From: UBA5314 sp964635975
GTDB lineage: Bacteria > Bacillota > Syntrophomonadia > Syntrophomonadales > Syntrophomonadaceae
DNA: 64,000 bases
NCBI GenBank assembly: GCA_964635975.1
Contig: CAZWPO010000011.1
Location: 1 to 64,000 of the forward strand
Direction of reading: 5' to 3'
Within the stretch, counting starts at the first letter, position 1. Each line of letters opens with the position of its first letter. Below, piece by piece: positions 9,097-18,700 of the stretch. Under the pieces are notes generated by a model that was given only the letters and a program-made list of their open reading frames with translations, was not told the origin of the DNA and made no database searches. The position numbers and the translations under genes are program-made.

Positions 9097-9123
9097 AAGG
9101 AATAAGATAACGTGTATTTGTTG

Positions 9124-9417
9124 CTATACTTCGTTGTCCACCTGGGCCAGGACATATTTCTTAACATTTTCCGGGAGAGCATCAAATTGCACCTGGCTGC
9201 CCAGCTGGTCTATGTCGTACTCATCGACCAGGATCCAGCGAGCAAAGCCCTCAGGTTCTTCAGGGTGCTCGGAGAGTGCCAGGGCATAACCGTCTTTAAA
9301 AATCACCGTATACCGGTCACAGAGCCATCGGTTCTCATAAGCAGCAGCCACCTGCCTGTCATGGTTAGCGATTATTGTTTCCCCCTTTGCGCATGATTTA
9401 TTAGCATTGCCTTTCAT
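9124..9417 (-). CDS. Hypothetical protein, 97 aa
   Basis: A small acidic soluble protein that I cannot assign to a family. It looks genuinely coding: a balanced globular composition with YTVIFKDGYALALSEH and RWILVDEYDIDQLG, and it is closed by a good terminator. The first ATG has only a weak AAGAGA site 12 bases upstream. No signal peptide or membrane segment is seen. It lies alone between the efflux adaptor and a methyltransferase and shows no functional link to either. Confidence 0.65.
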   Translation of the reverse strand: MKGNANKSCAKGETIIANHDRQVAAAYENRWLCDRYTVIFKDGYALALSEHPEEPEGFARWILVDEYDIDQLGSQVQFDALPENVKKYVLAQVDNEV

Positions 9418-9619
9418 CTAAATAATATCTCTTGTTAGAGGAAATAATATTTATCGCGTAGAGCTTTCCGAAAAGAGGCCGAGCCCCTGCTTAATAATAA
9501 GCCCCCCAAAGCCATGCTTTTTCCCTTGCATTTGTATCTATGTCTTCTTTTGTTATTACTTCCTATATTAACCATATTTATAGATAAATCATCAGATCCC
9601 GTGCTGCTTAAACAAAGAA

Positions 9620-9645
9620 AGCCCCCGCAGGGGCCTTTATTCATA
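9620..9645 (-). terminator. Terminator of the methyltransferase gene
   Basis: On the minus strand AAAGGCCCC pairs with GGGGGCTTT (one mismatch) around TGC, followed by CTTTGTTT. It starts about 15 bases after the stop at 9660. The rest of 9418-9619 shows no recognisable feature. Confidence 0.7.
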
Positions 9646-9659
9646 ATAACTGTGTTAAA

Positions 9660-10199
9660 TTATAGCGAAAAAAGCACTGCCCGGCTGAGCCTGACATCGA
9701 TTTCTTCTTTCGCTTTCATGCCGGCCGTGACCGCCGCTTCCACTTCCATCCTGAACTTCTTGCGGCTGAGATGGATCTTGGGCTCGGCCATCAGAAAAAG
9801 TCCGTCCGGTTTAAGCATTGAGGCTATATCTTGAAAAAGGCTGTTGATATTAGCTACTTCGTGCACCATCCAGAAAGCAAGAATGAAATCGACTTTCTCC
9901 TCAATTCTGAGTGATTCGGGCTGGCAATGATGAAAGAATATTCTATCCTTCAGGCCGGCTTTTTGAGCATTGCGGCGCAGGAGGTCCAGCATTCCCTTCT
10001 GTACGTCCACCGCTAGAACGCTTCCGCTAGACCCGACCATTTTGGCCATGGGCAGGGTAAAATAACCCGGTCCGCAGCCGATATCGGCTGCAGTGCAGCC
10101 TTCTTTAATTAATTCTCCCAATATCCTGAAAGGATCATGAAAACACCGTCTCAGTTTATTATCCAGCGTAGAAGCCAGCCAAACCGGGCAGACATCCAT
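9660..10199 (-). CDS. Class I SAM-dependent methyltransferase
   Basis: A 179-residue methyltransferase with the Rossmann SAM-binding motif ADIGCGPGYFTLPMA (about residue 42), the acidic motif II region (LAVDVQKGMLDLL) and the post-motif LAFWMVHEVANI typical of UbiE/Methyltransf_11-like enzymes. It is shorter than full UbiE. The substrate cannot be deduced. I chose ATG at 10199 because GAGGGGAG lies 8 bases upstream; an in-frame extension to 10253 has no site. It is monocistronic with its own terminator. Confidence 0.83.
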   Translation of the reverse strand: MDVCPVWLASTLDNKLRRCFHDPFRILGELIKEGCTAADIGCGPGYFTLPMAKMVGSSGSVLAVDVQKGMLDLLRRNAQKAGLKDRIFFHHCQPESLRIEEKVDFILAFWMVHEVANINSLFQDIASMLKPDGLFLMAEPKIHLSRKKFRMEVEAAVTAGMKAKEEIDVRLSRAVLFSL

Positions 10200-10297
10200 G
10201 TTATGAACTCCCCTCGCAGGTATTAGCAGCATGTGGCTTGCTGCTTCTATCATTATATTCTGCCGCCCCGTTTAAAATCCACTCTTTCGGCAGGCAC

Positions 10298-10381
10298 TCA
10301 ACTGCTCCAGGTGAGCAGACCCTTATCACACAGATCGATAAAGTCCGGATTCATTCCAGTCGCCATCTGAGCTTCATCCAT
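10298..10381 (-). CDS. Possible 27-residue small ORF
   Basis: In the gap between the methyltransferase and the next gene, the minus strand has ATG at 10381 directly behind AGGAGG (only 3 bases apart) and a 27-codon frame rich in Met and Asp (it includes MNPDFIDLCDKGLLTW). The ribosome-site spacing is short and no family is recognised. It could be a small peptide, a gene remnant or chance. Confidence 0.25.
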   Translation of the reverse strand: MDEAQMATGMNPDFIDLCDKGLLTWSS

Positions 10382-10505
10382 TTGCCTCCTGGTTTCAACG
10401 TGATTATAGTATCATTTATGGATTCGTCCTTATCACAGCCAGACCAAAAGACGGCTTTTATGATTTCAAGCACTTCCCAGGTGGATTATCGCCATATCAT
10501 TATAA

Positions 10506-10534
10506 CGAAAGAACCGGGGAAACCGGTTCTTTCG
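10506..10534. terminator. Strong 12-bp hairpin downstream of the 10593 gene
   Basis: CGAAAGAACCGG (10506-10517) and CCGGTTCTTTCG (10523-10534) form a perfect stem with a 5-base loop. It lies about 60 bases after the minus-strand gene end. There is no clear U-run on either side, so termination is probable but not certain. Confidence 0.55.
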
Positions 10535-10592
10535 GAAACATGTCTGACCAGATCAGCCAGTATGCTTTTTTCCTGATTAATGTCGTTATAGC

Positions 10593-11090
10593 CTAATTAT
10601 ACTGTTCGATAGTTATACTCTGCAGATAAGGGTCCCAGAAGACATCGGCTCCGAAGCCTTCCGCAATGAATCGCAGGGGCACAAACATGCGGCTGTTCCT
10701 AATCTCCGGAGCTACGTCCATATAAACCGCAGTATCATTTCCATACTCGTTTACGAAGTGAGCACCCCGGTCGCCAACGGTCAGGAACAGGTCAACGTTC
10801 CGGTACTCGATGCGCGCCTGTACTCCACTCTCAGTGCCATAGGAACTGACCCCCGCGCCAAAAGCCTCGGCAATAGCCCGGAGGGGCACCATAGTACGCC
10901 CGTTCTTGATGTAAGGAGCTGCGTCGAGCCATACTGAATCGTAGTAATCAATCCACATCTCATTCTGTCCGATGTACATATCGATGGTGGTGGCCTGTAC
11001 CGGCAGTACCGCCCCAAATACCAGCAGAGCGCATAATATGCTTATCCTGGCCAGCCATGGACCTCTCTTGACTCTCATTTTGCTAATCAT
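10593..11090 (-). CDS. Secreted copper-amine-oxidase-N-like domain protein (small)
   Basis: A 165-residue exported protein: signal peptide (about 1-33, ending VLPVQA), then two tandem stalk-like units of the type annotated as copper amine oxidase N-terminal domain (PF07833-like). The hallmarks are NGRTMVPLRAIAEAFGA and NSRMFVPLRFIAEGFGADV, each followed by a short W/Y-rich strand. This domain is not an enzyme by itself and is usually seen on secreted proteins of Clostridia and Bacilli. The ATG lies 12 bases after AAGGAGG, a loose spacing. It is a close paralogue of the next gene and of the gene at 48082. Confidence 0.85.
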   Translation of the reverse strand: MISKMRVKRGPWLARISILCALLVFGAVLPVQATTIDMYIGQNEMWIDYYDSVWLDAAPYIKNGRTMVPLRAIAEAFGAGVSSYGTESGVQARIEYRNVDLFLTVGDRGAHFVNEYGNDTAVYMDVAPEIRNSRMFVPLRFIAEGFGADVFWDPYLQSITIEQYN

Positions 11091-11176
11091 CTGCTATACC
11101 AGCCTCCTTATAAATTTAAGTACGAAGAACCTCCCTTAACATACCGGGCTGCCTGCCGGTTAGGCTAAGTACAGCT

Positions 11177-12205
11177 CTAATTGGTACGCCAGGATTCCAA
11201 ATAAGCAGTCATATATCCCCCGGGAGGGCTCTCCTCGTAGACCAGGCCCAGGTGAGGCGCGTAATAGCGCCGGAAAGACCAGCCCACTGCCTGGTTATCC
11301 ACATCCACCACCAGGCAGTTCTCAAAATCCATGTTTAAAACCCGGATGGTCTCATCGATTCCGGTCACAGTATAATAGATACTGCCATAGTCCCCATCAT
11401 ATGACCATGTCTTGCCCACGTACAGGTTGTTCTTGAGCCAGGGCATCAAGGATTCATTATCAATACTGGTGGCGTAATATTCGTAGATTCCGTCGCTCAT
11501 GTCCAGGTAATGGGTATTGAATTCCTCATAACCGATATATTCATCGGCGATTTCGGCCGTGTCCAGGATATAGCTGCTGCCATACAACGGCTGCCGGGTA
11601 AATATGGTCGAATATCCCTGGCTGCCGTCGGCATAATTTCTGAAATAGTGCAGCTCCATATCCGGGAAGGGAAGATAAGTAGCCGGGTCGCTGAGCTCCT
11701 GGCTGACATCCGGACCGGATTGGCTGCCGTCGCTGATGCTAATCGTCTTTGTATAGGAGTTCCAATCCACCGTAGCGCCAAATCCCTCGGCTATAAAGCG
11801 CAGGGGCACAAACATGCGGCTGTTCCTGATTTCAGGAGCTACATCCATATGGACCGCGGTATCGTTCCCATACTCGTTGACGAAATGGGCGCCCTGGTCG
11901 CCGACCGTCAGGAACAGATCTACATTGCGGTACTCGATGCGCGCCTGCAGCCCGCTTTCAGTACCGTAAGCGCTCACATCGGCTCCAAATGCTTCGGCTA
12001 TTGCCCTCAGGGGCACCATGGTGCGCCCATCCTTGATATAAGGAGCTGCGTCCAGAGCGACGCCGTAACCATCCACCCACATGGTGCTGCTTCCTATGTA
12101 CATGGTAATGTCTGCCGCCTGGGCAGGCAGCGCCGCTGCGAATAGCAGCAGAGAGCAAAGTAAGACGGTTTTAAAAAGCCTTTTAGTACTCAGAAACCTC
12201 TTCAT
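11177..12205 (-). CDS. Secreted copper-amine-oxidase-N-like protein with extra C-terminal domain
   Basis: A protein of about 342 residues. The signal peptide ends AAALPAQA; two PF07833-like units (DGRTMVPLRAIAEAFGADV and NSRMFVPLRFIAEGFGATV) occupy about 30-160. A Tyr/Asp-rich C-terminal domain of about 180 residues has no family that I recognise. ATG at 12205 is favoured because GGAGG lies 11 bases upstream; a Met at 12223 overlaps that site. It lies 87 bases upstream of its paralogue at 10593, and the two N-terminal parts are nearly identical, which points to tandem duplication. The C-terminal domain may be the functional part displayed on the wall-associated stalk. Confidence 0.85.
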   Translation of the reverse strand: MKRFLSTKRLFKTVLLCSLLLFAAALPAQAADITMYIGSSTMWVDGYGVALDAAPYIKDGRTMVPLRAIAEAFGADVSAYGTESGLQARIEYRNVDLFLTVGDQGAHFVNEYGNDTAVHMDVAPEIRNSRMFVPLRFIAEGFGATVDWNSYTKTISISDGSQSGPDVSQELSDPATYLPFPDMELHYFRNYADGSQGYSTIFTRQPLYGSSYILDTAEIADEYIGYEEFNTHYLDMSDGIYEYYATSIDNESLMPWLKNNLYVGKTWSYDGDYGSIYYTVTGIDETIRVLNMDFENCLVVDVDNQAVGWSFRRYYAPHLGLVYEESPPGGYMTAYLESWRTN

Positions 12206-12609
12206 ATCGCCATCAACCTCCATGTTATTCTAGGACCTCTTGGCATCCATATTTTAGCATCTTCACACCCTTTCCCGGCTAGGATCCCAAAGATTATCGT
12301 ATTGATTAAGACTTGTATTCGACGAATCCGGTTGATTACCTCTGGAATAATTTCCCCTTCTTGAAGAAATGCAGTTTTACAATATCGCAGAGGGCATCAA
12401 GCCGGGCTAAACTATACTTCTTATATTCCCATGATGGCAGGCACTAATTTCTCACGCCAACATGACACAAGGCCATTTTTTACGATTTTTACTGCTTGCC
12501 CGAATATCGGTCTGATAATTTATTTTCATCCACCGCCTAAGATGCTTCAGCATTATTGACGATAACAAATCTAGAGATATCTATTAGAATTTTTCAAAGG
12601 TGAGAGAAA
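12206..12609. other. Divergent intergenic region before the histidine kinase
   Basis: About 400 bases with no gene between the minus-strand stalk protein and the plus-strand kinase. A weak promoter for the kinase may be TTGACG (12556-12561) with TATCTA 16 bases later; the ribosome site AAGGTGAG follows close behind. TTCGACGAA near 12319 is a short palindrome. No riboswitch was recognised. Confidence 0.45.
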
Positions 12610-14463
12610 ATGGACCGTGGCAAATTTTATAAAATTGCACTGCCCCTGCTTCCCGGAATTATTATAATAGTCGCCCTGTTTGTAAACGCGATGGCAGCCT
12701 CATCCTCCCAACCCAGAATCACCGGGGGCCTTCTTGATCTATCTCAATGGCCGCTCGAATCTAGGTCAGCTTTCAACCTGAGTGGGCAATGGGAGTTCTA
12801 CTGGGACAGACTGCTCGATCATGAATCATTAACCAGCTCCGGTGAGAGCTTCGTTATCGTAGAAGCTCCGGACGTGTGGAACGAAATAGATGTGGAAGGC
12901 TATGAGCTGCCCGGATTTGGCAAGGCTACATATCGAGCTCATGTCACCGGAGTAATCCCCGGTCAGCACCTGGCAGTGCGCATTCAGAGCCAGGCCAGCA
13001 CTTACCGCCTGTATATTGATGACCGATTAGTAGCTGCCAATGGGCAGTTTGGAGACCAGGCCGATGCACCCGCATCGCAGTACCGCCCGCAGATGGCTGA
13101 ATTCGCAGCCCCGGGGGACCATTTCGATATTATCATGCAGGTGTCCAACCAGGCTTACGCGGTGGGCGGCATGTGGGACCCGGTGATGTTCGGTTCATAT
13201 GATGCCGTAAACCGGGTCAACAATGCAGTGAAGTTCGTCGACTACTTCTCCATGGGCGGGCTGATGGTAATGTGCCTCTTTTTTGCCATTTTGTTCGCCC
13301 TTGTCCGCCGGGAAAAAGGGGCTATGGTGCTCTGCGCCATTGGCGTTCTGGTGATAATCCGCCTGCTGGAATATGGTGAAGCCCTGATAATTTATCTAAT
13401 CCCGGCTATGCCGATTGCCGGTTTCGGCTGGATAGACTATTTGACCCAGATCTGGATTCAATTTTTTCTGCTTTACTTCATTTACCTGACTTTTACCTCC
13501 CTGGTACAGAAATGGCATGTTCGCTCTTTGTTTATCTACTCGCTGGCAGTATCCTTTTTTGTACTGGCTTTTCCCTTTGAGATCGTGGTCAGCACTTACC
13601 AATTAATGTCCCTGGTGCTGCTGCTTGTGATAATTGCGATAGTCTATTTCACCGGCCGGGCCGTCCTGGAAGGGAGGACCGGAGCGCGTTCTCTGCTGGC
13701 TGCTATGGCTTTCATATTGTTCTCTATGCTTTATGAGTTCACGGTCGACGACCTGTCCATATTGTATTTTCTAATAAATGGCTGGGCTCTCGATTTCATG
13801 GTGCTGTTTGCAGTCCAGTGCGTCATCGTCGCCCGGCGCTATAGCGAATCCCAGCGCCTGGAACTGGGATTGCTGAGGAGTCAGATCCGGCCTCATTTCG
13901 TTCACAACGCTCTGGCTACCATCATCTCCATATCCCGTAAAGAACCGGAAAGATCGCGGGAGCTCCTAATCGACTTCAGCAGCTACCTGCGCGGCTGCTA
14001 CGATTACGAGGGAGACGATCTTATCCCACTGGCGGATGAACTCGAGTTTGTCCAGGCCTATGTGGCCCTTGAACAGGCCCGTTTCGGCGATAGGTACAAA
14101 GTCGACTACCAACTGGATGTCATGAATATCATGCTGCCGCCCCTGGTTCTACAGCCCCTGGTCGAAAACGCTTTTATTCACGGGCTGCGGGAAAAAGAGG
14201 AAGGGGGAACGGTAGTCGTTTATAGCCAGGTTCTAAAAAATAATATGGTGCGCATCGGGGTGAAAGACGACGGAGTGGGGATGAAATCCCAGGCCCAAAG
14301 AGGCGGGGAAAGATCAGGCATCGGCCTGGCCAATATAAACCGCCGCCTGGCCCGCCTGTTCAACACTCAGCTGAAGTTTACAGAACCGGCCGCAGGAGGC
14401 TGTGAAGTGTTTATGGAGATTGCCGTCAGGGAGGTGGACAGCTCTGCGAGTTATAATTATTGA
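12610..14463 (+). CDS. LytS-like sensor histidine kinase with 7TMR-DISM-type sensor
   Basis: A 617-residue membrane sensor kinase. After an N-terminal helix (about 9-30), an extracytoplasmic domain of about 180 residues (LSGQWEFYWDRLLD, PDVWNEI, GKATYRAHV) resembles the carbohydrate-binding-like 7TMR-DISM extracellular domain. Seven membrane helices follow (about 213-410), then a LytS/YehU-type (His_kinase, PF06580) domain with the phosphoacceptor region LRSQIRPHFVHNAL at about 420-434. The ATPase domain has LVENAFIHG, KDDGVGM and GIGLANINRRL. The ATG follows AAGGTGAG at 4 bases. Its 3' end overlaps the next gene, a response regulator, by about 20 bases, so the two are coupled. It is the likely sensor of the adhesin regulon that follows; the ligand is unknown. 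Confidence 0.92.
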   Translation: MDRGKFYKIALPLLPGIIIIVALFVNAMAASSSQPRITGGLLDLSQWPLESRSAFNLSGQWEFYWDRLLDHESLTSSGESFVIVEAPDVWNEIDVEGYELPGFGKATYRAHVTGVIPGQHLAVRIQSQASTYRLYIDDRLVAANGQFGDQADAPASQYRPQMAEFAAPGDHFDIIMQVSNQAYAVGGMWDPVMFGSYDAVNRVNNAVKFVDYFSMGGLMVMCLFFAILFALVRREKGAMVLCAIGVLVIIRLLEYGEALIIYLIPAMPIAGFGWIDYLTQIWIQFFLLYFIYLTFTSLVQKWHVRSLFIYSLAVSFFVLAFPFEIVVSTYQLMSLVLLLVIIAIVYFTGRAVLEGRTGARSLLAAMAFILFSMLYEFTVDDLSILYFLINGWALDFMVLFAVQCVIVARRYSESQRLELGLLRSQIRPHFVHNALATIISISRKEPERSRELLIDFSSYLRGCYDYEGDDLIPLADELEFVQAYVALEQARFGDRYKVDYQLDVMNIMLPPLVLQPLVENAFIHGLREKEEGGTVVVYSQVLKNNMVRIGVKDDGVGMKSQAQRGGERSGIGLANINRRLARLFNTQLKFTEPAAGGCEVFMEIAVREVDSSASYNY

Positions 14464-15562
14464 CGACGAGCAGCCCGGCATCGATGAGCTCAGCTACCAG
14501 CTCTCCAAGTATCCGGATGTAGTTATCGCCGGGACTTACACCAACCCTCTGATAGCCCTGGAGAGACTGGAAGGGCTGCGTCCCGATGCGGTATTTCTGG
14601 ACATCGATATGCCGTACATAAACGGAGTGCAGCTAGCACTTAAGATCCAGTCCCTTTACGCGGGGATTATGATCATTTTTGTGACCGCCTACAGCCAGTA
14701 TGCCCTGGATTCATTCAAAGCTTTTCCGCTGGACTATCTGCTGAAGCCGGTAAAAGAAGCCCGGCTCGACGCTACCATTGAGTACATGCGCCGTCAGTAC
14801 GCCCTGCTCAATGCCGGGCAGAATAGTAATTCCTCCTTGTTTATCAAATGTTTCGGCAAGTTCGAATTGACCGCTCCTGGCAGAAAGGATGAAATAAAGT
14901 GGGGTACCCGTCGTGTCAAAGAGCTCTTCCTGTACTTGTTGGTTCGCGGCGGAGCCGCTCCCACCCGCGGTGAACTCATTTCATCAGTTTTTGGCGGTAC
15001 TGATGATAAAAAGACCGCCAACAATATGTATGTCACCATTTACAAACTGCGCAGCCTGTTGGACAGCATAGACAGCAGCAGAAAGTTAATAAAACTGAAA
15101 GAGGATTATTCACTGGAAATTGGGCCGGGAATATGCGATTACACAGATTTTATGCGCTTTGCGCGCCAGAACGCCACCATCACCCCGAAGAACGCAGCCC
15201 CGGCCGCCAAAGCCCTCAACCTCTGCGCCGGTGTGTACCTGGAAGGCTCGGACTACGAGTGGGCACTGGATACTGCCTCCGTAGTGGAGGCCGAATACGA
15301 ACGCATCGCCCTGGGGCTGGCAGGCATGCACCTTTCCGCCCACCAGCTGAGAGAGGCCGAAAACGTACTGCAGACCTTACTGTCGCGGAATCCTCTCTCC
15401 GAGGATGGGCACACTACCCTGCTGGATTTGTACATGAATAGCGGCGACGACGCGGCCTACGGCTCCGCTTTTACGGAATATTCCCGCATACTCAAAAACG
15501 ACCTGGGGCTAACCCCCTCCCCCATCTATACCCGGCACTATCAGAAAATACTTAATAAATAG
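14444..15562 (+). CDS. Response regulator with OmpR-like and BTAD (SARP-type) output
   Basis: A response regulator of 372 residues: receiver (1-118; IIIDDEQPG, phospho-Asp in FLDIDMP, Lys in LLKPVKE), winged-helix Trans_reg_C-like DNA-binding domain (about 130-220; WGTRRVKELFLYLLVRGG) and a bacterial transcriptional activation (BTAD) TPR domain (about 235-372). The start is unusual. The first in-frame GTG (14402) and TTG (14420) lack sites and would add residues unlike any receiver, whereas CTG at 14444 has GGGAGG 9 bases upstream. The paralogous receiver at 21058 starts with TTG at exactly the matching codon. I therefore place the start at CTG. It overlaps the kinase end and sits 160 bases before the large adhesin gene, its likely target. 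Confidence 0.9.
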   Translation: MRVIIIDDEQPGIDELSYQLSKYPDVVIAGTYTNPLIALERLEGLRPDAVFLDIDMPYINGVQLALKIQSLYAGIMIIFVTAYSQYALDSFKAFPLDYLLKPVKEARLDATIEYMRRQYALLNAGQNSNSSLFIKCFGKFELTAPGRKDEIKWGTRRVKELFLYLLVRGGAAPTRGELISSVFGGTDDKKTANNMYVTIYKLRSLLDSIDSSRKLIKLKEDYSLEIGPGICDYTDFMRFARQNATITPKNAAPAAKALNLCAGVYLEGSDYEWALDTASVVEAEYERIALGLAGMHLSAHQLREAENVLQTLLSRNPLSEDGHTTLLDLYMNSGDDAAYGSAFTEYSRILKNDLGLTPSPIYTRHYQKILNK

Positions 15563-15590
15563 CCTGTTTACAATTGCAAATAAAGAATAG

Positions 15591-15638
15591 CGTCCCGGAG
15601 CTTGATTGGGAACAACCGCATCTGGGACGTTTTTTTTT
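15591..15638 (+). terminator. Terminator after kinase-regulator operon
   Basis: CGTCCCGGA (15591-15599) pairs with TCTGGGACG (15621-15629, one G-U pair) and is followed by TTTTTTTTT. It separates the regulator operon from the adhesin promoter. Confidence 0.85.
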
Positions 15639-15641
15639 AGC

Positions 15642-15689
15642 TTAAAGCAGAATTTAAGATTTTTTAAGGCACAGGGTTTAAAGTATACT
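15642..15689 (+). promoter_or_regulatory. Adhesin promoter with TTTAAG direct repeats
   Basis: TTAAAG (15642), TTTAAG (15653) and TTTAAG (15663) recur every 10-11 bases and end 15 bases before a -10 box TATACT (15684-15689). No good -35 is present, as expected of an activator-dependent promoter. A 20-base block here (15651-15670) recurs with one clear change upstream of the 27.9 kb adhesin gene, with a -10 at 16 bases. Repeats of this kind fit an OmpR/SARP-type winged-helix regulator such as the one encoded just upstream. The binding itself is inference. Confidence 0.6.
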
Positions 15690-15726
15690 CACTTACCTTT
15701 TTGATTTATGGAGAGGAGTTTTGCCT

Positions 15727-18700
15727 ATGCTAATCTTCAAAAAGCGACACAAGTCAGTTATATCGATTTGCATCGCGCTGCTAATGGTCTATTCGCTGTT
15801 CGGCACCCTGGCCCTGGCCGAGGGTGAGACTGCATCCGGCGGCCAGACGGTAATCGAGCAGCCCGCGAGTCAAGAACTGCCACCTGGCGAAAGCTCTGGC
15901 GCAGCTGCCGGCGGGCAGGAGGAGACACCCACCGGCACGGTCGAGGAGTCTAACCAGAACCAGGACACCGGTCCACAACTAGCAGACGGTTCCGAGTCAT
16001 CGGGCGGCGGCCGTGAAAGTACGGCACCAGACACGGCCGGAGGCCCCAGCCAGGATACAGGCCAGCAGTCGGGTGAAGACGATAATACGGCAGGCAGCAG
16101 CAAAGAAGACGGAACTCCTGCCGGCACTGGCGAGAATACCGACCAAGGCTTGGAAAGCACCGAGTCCACAACCGGAAGTTCTACTTCACCAGGCTCTATC
16201 CAGGTTGCGGGCACTGTCAGCGACGATTCCATAACCATGACAGAGGATGGAACTGCAGTATCTTTAGAAGATAATACCTGGGAGATTGACCTGAGCAGCG
16301 GAACCCTGGCCGGTTCTTCAGGTGCTGATATCAGTGCGGCAATAACTATCAGCGGCCTTCCCAACGGCCTGGAGTGGACAGCCGTTAACGCAGGATCAGG
16401 AAAGATCATAATCACGGTTTCCGGCGCTGCGATTTCTGCCCTTGACGGACAGAGCGAGGTATCAATCCAGGTCCTGGGCAGCGCTGTCAGTGAAAGCGGA
16501 ACCGCCGATTCGGAAAAGATAACGGTATATGTAAATCCGGCGGCCTGTATTTTATCCGGAGTATTTATGTTGAGCGCACCACTCCCCGCCACGGATTTCA
16601 CTTTCACTGTTTCCGACGGCAAGGCGACCATTACCGGCTACACGGGGACCGATATGGATGTGGTGATACCGGATTCACTAAGTGACGAAACCGGTACCTA
16701 CCCGGTTGCAGCCCTGGATATTTCAGTGTTTTACGGCAAAGCCATTACTTCCGTTACTATACCTGCCGCTATAAGCACAATTCCCTTAAACGAATTTGCC
16801 GAGTGTACGAGTCTTGGCCAAATAATTTTTAAGCAACCCAGCAGTCTGGCAAGCATTGACCTGGCGGCGTTTAACGGATGCACAAGCCTGACTGAAATAA
16901 ACATTCCCGGCAGCGTCGCTAGCATCGGCAACAAAGCCTTTTACAACTGCAGCGGTCTCTCCAAAGCTTATTTCTGGGGAATCCAGCCCGCTTTTGGAAA
17001 CCAGGTATTTGAAGGTACGCCTGCCGGTTTCAAGTTGTATTATCACGTGAAGAATGCATCCAGCTGGGCCAGCTATTCGGATTCCAAACAGGCCTTCTGC
17101 CAATTGACCCTGGATCAAAACGACGGCAGCGGCACAAGCAGCAGCAGTTATGTTGATGTGGACAGCAGCGGGCATATCGCCGCCCCGGCCGCCCCCGCCA
17201 GCTCAGCCGGCAGCTTTGCCGGCTGGTATCGGGACGCGGTCTGTACAGACGATTTTGATTTTGCCAGCGATACAGTCAGCGATGACCTCACCCTGTACGC
17301 CAAATGGTCTTCCGGCAAGATAACAGCAAGCGCGGCTGACATCTCTGTAACCTTGGCTAGTGGAAATAAAACCGTCGAGACTAGCGACAACAGCTGGGTA
17401 TTAATAGTTTCCGGCGGAACGTTAAGAGGGGGGGCCGGCGACGCTTTGCCGTCTGATGATCTTTCTATCTCAGGTCTGCCAGCCGGTCTTACCTGGTCGG
17501 CGCATAACGCCGGGGCCAATAAGATCAAGATTACGGTTTTAGACACGGCCAACCCGGCAGCAAGCAGAACCGCGGTATCGGTTGTAGTAAAGGGCAGCGC
17601 TGTGATCGAGCCCGGATCAAGCGATTCCGATCCCATATCTTTGTACATTTATGCCCATGCAGCTAACCCCCGGGCTCTGGCCATTAACCAGAATACCAAT
17701 ACCATCTACGTGGCCAACAAAGGATCTAACGATGTAAGCGTTATAGATGGAAATACGGATACGATAACTGCGACGATCGGAACCGACAGCTATCCCAGTG
17801 CTGTTGATGTAAATCCCGATACCAATAAGATTTATGTCAACGAGAAAATGTCCGTTAAGGCGATAGACGGCTCCGACAATCAAGTCATCTCTACCCTTCC
17901 TACCGGAAATTCTCCATCTGACTTCGCCATTAACCGCAACAGCAATAAAGTCTATGTATCCAATCTTATAGGCAATAACGTGACCGTGATAGATGGGGAT
18001 ACTAATACCGTTAAAACCACCGTCGGCACCGGGAGCTTGCCCATGAATGTGGAGCTTAATCCCAACACCAATAAGATTTACGTTGCTAATAACGGCGGTC
18101 ACAGTGTTTCCATAATCGACGGCGGCACTGACACTGTCGTCGCCACGGTTGACACGGTAGACAAAGGTACTTACGCAGTAGCGGTAAACCCGGTTACCGA
18201 CAAGGTATACGTTACCAATCAGAAAAATATGAATGACCCCGGGTCCGTGACCGTGATTGCCGGCACTATAAACGCGGGAACCATAGCAGTTGGGAAAAAC
18301 CCCCGAGCGGTGGCGGTTAATCCGCTTACCAACAGGATTTATGTGGCTAACCTGAACGATGACACGGTGACAGTTATTGATGGAGCCACAGATATGGTCA
18401 CGGCCACCATCAACACCGGAGACGGCCCCCTGGCCCTGGGGATTAATAAGGTAACCAATAAGATTTTTGTTGCAAACTGCGGAGACAATACGGTTACTAT
18501 TATCGACGGCGCCACCAACAGCACCAGCAGTGTTGCCGCCGGCGGCTACCCCAGTTCCGTGGCTGTTAATGAGGCGACAAATAAAGCCTATGTCCTTAAT
18601 CAGAATAGCGACTTTTTAACCATAATAGCCTCTGTACCTGCCAGCCCTGTCTGTGAGATCGTGGGCGGGGCGAAATACGATACGCTGGACGCGGCGATCG

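Noticed and set aside
9435..9644. 69-codon minus-strand frame upstream of the 97-aa hypothetical gene
   Set aside because: No ribosome site or family, and it runs through the methyltransferase terminator.
12206..12609. Possible c-di-GMP riboswitch before the histidine kinase
   Set aside because: GC-rich fragments such as AAGCCGGGCTAAACT vaguely recall the class I aptamer, but the conserved core elements are not present in order.
15870..16631. Long minus-strand open frame (about 253 codons) antisense to the adhesin gene
   Set aside because: It is antisense to the low-complexity and module regions of a clear gene, has biased Pro/Ser/Val composition typical of a shadow frame, and has no ribosome site.
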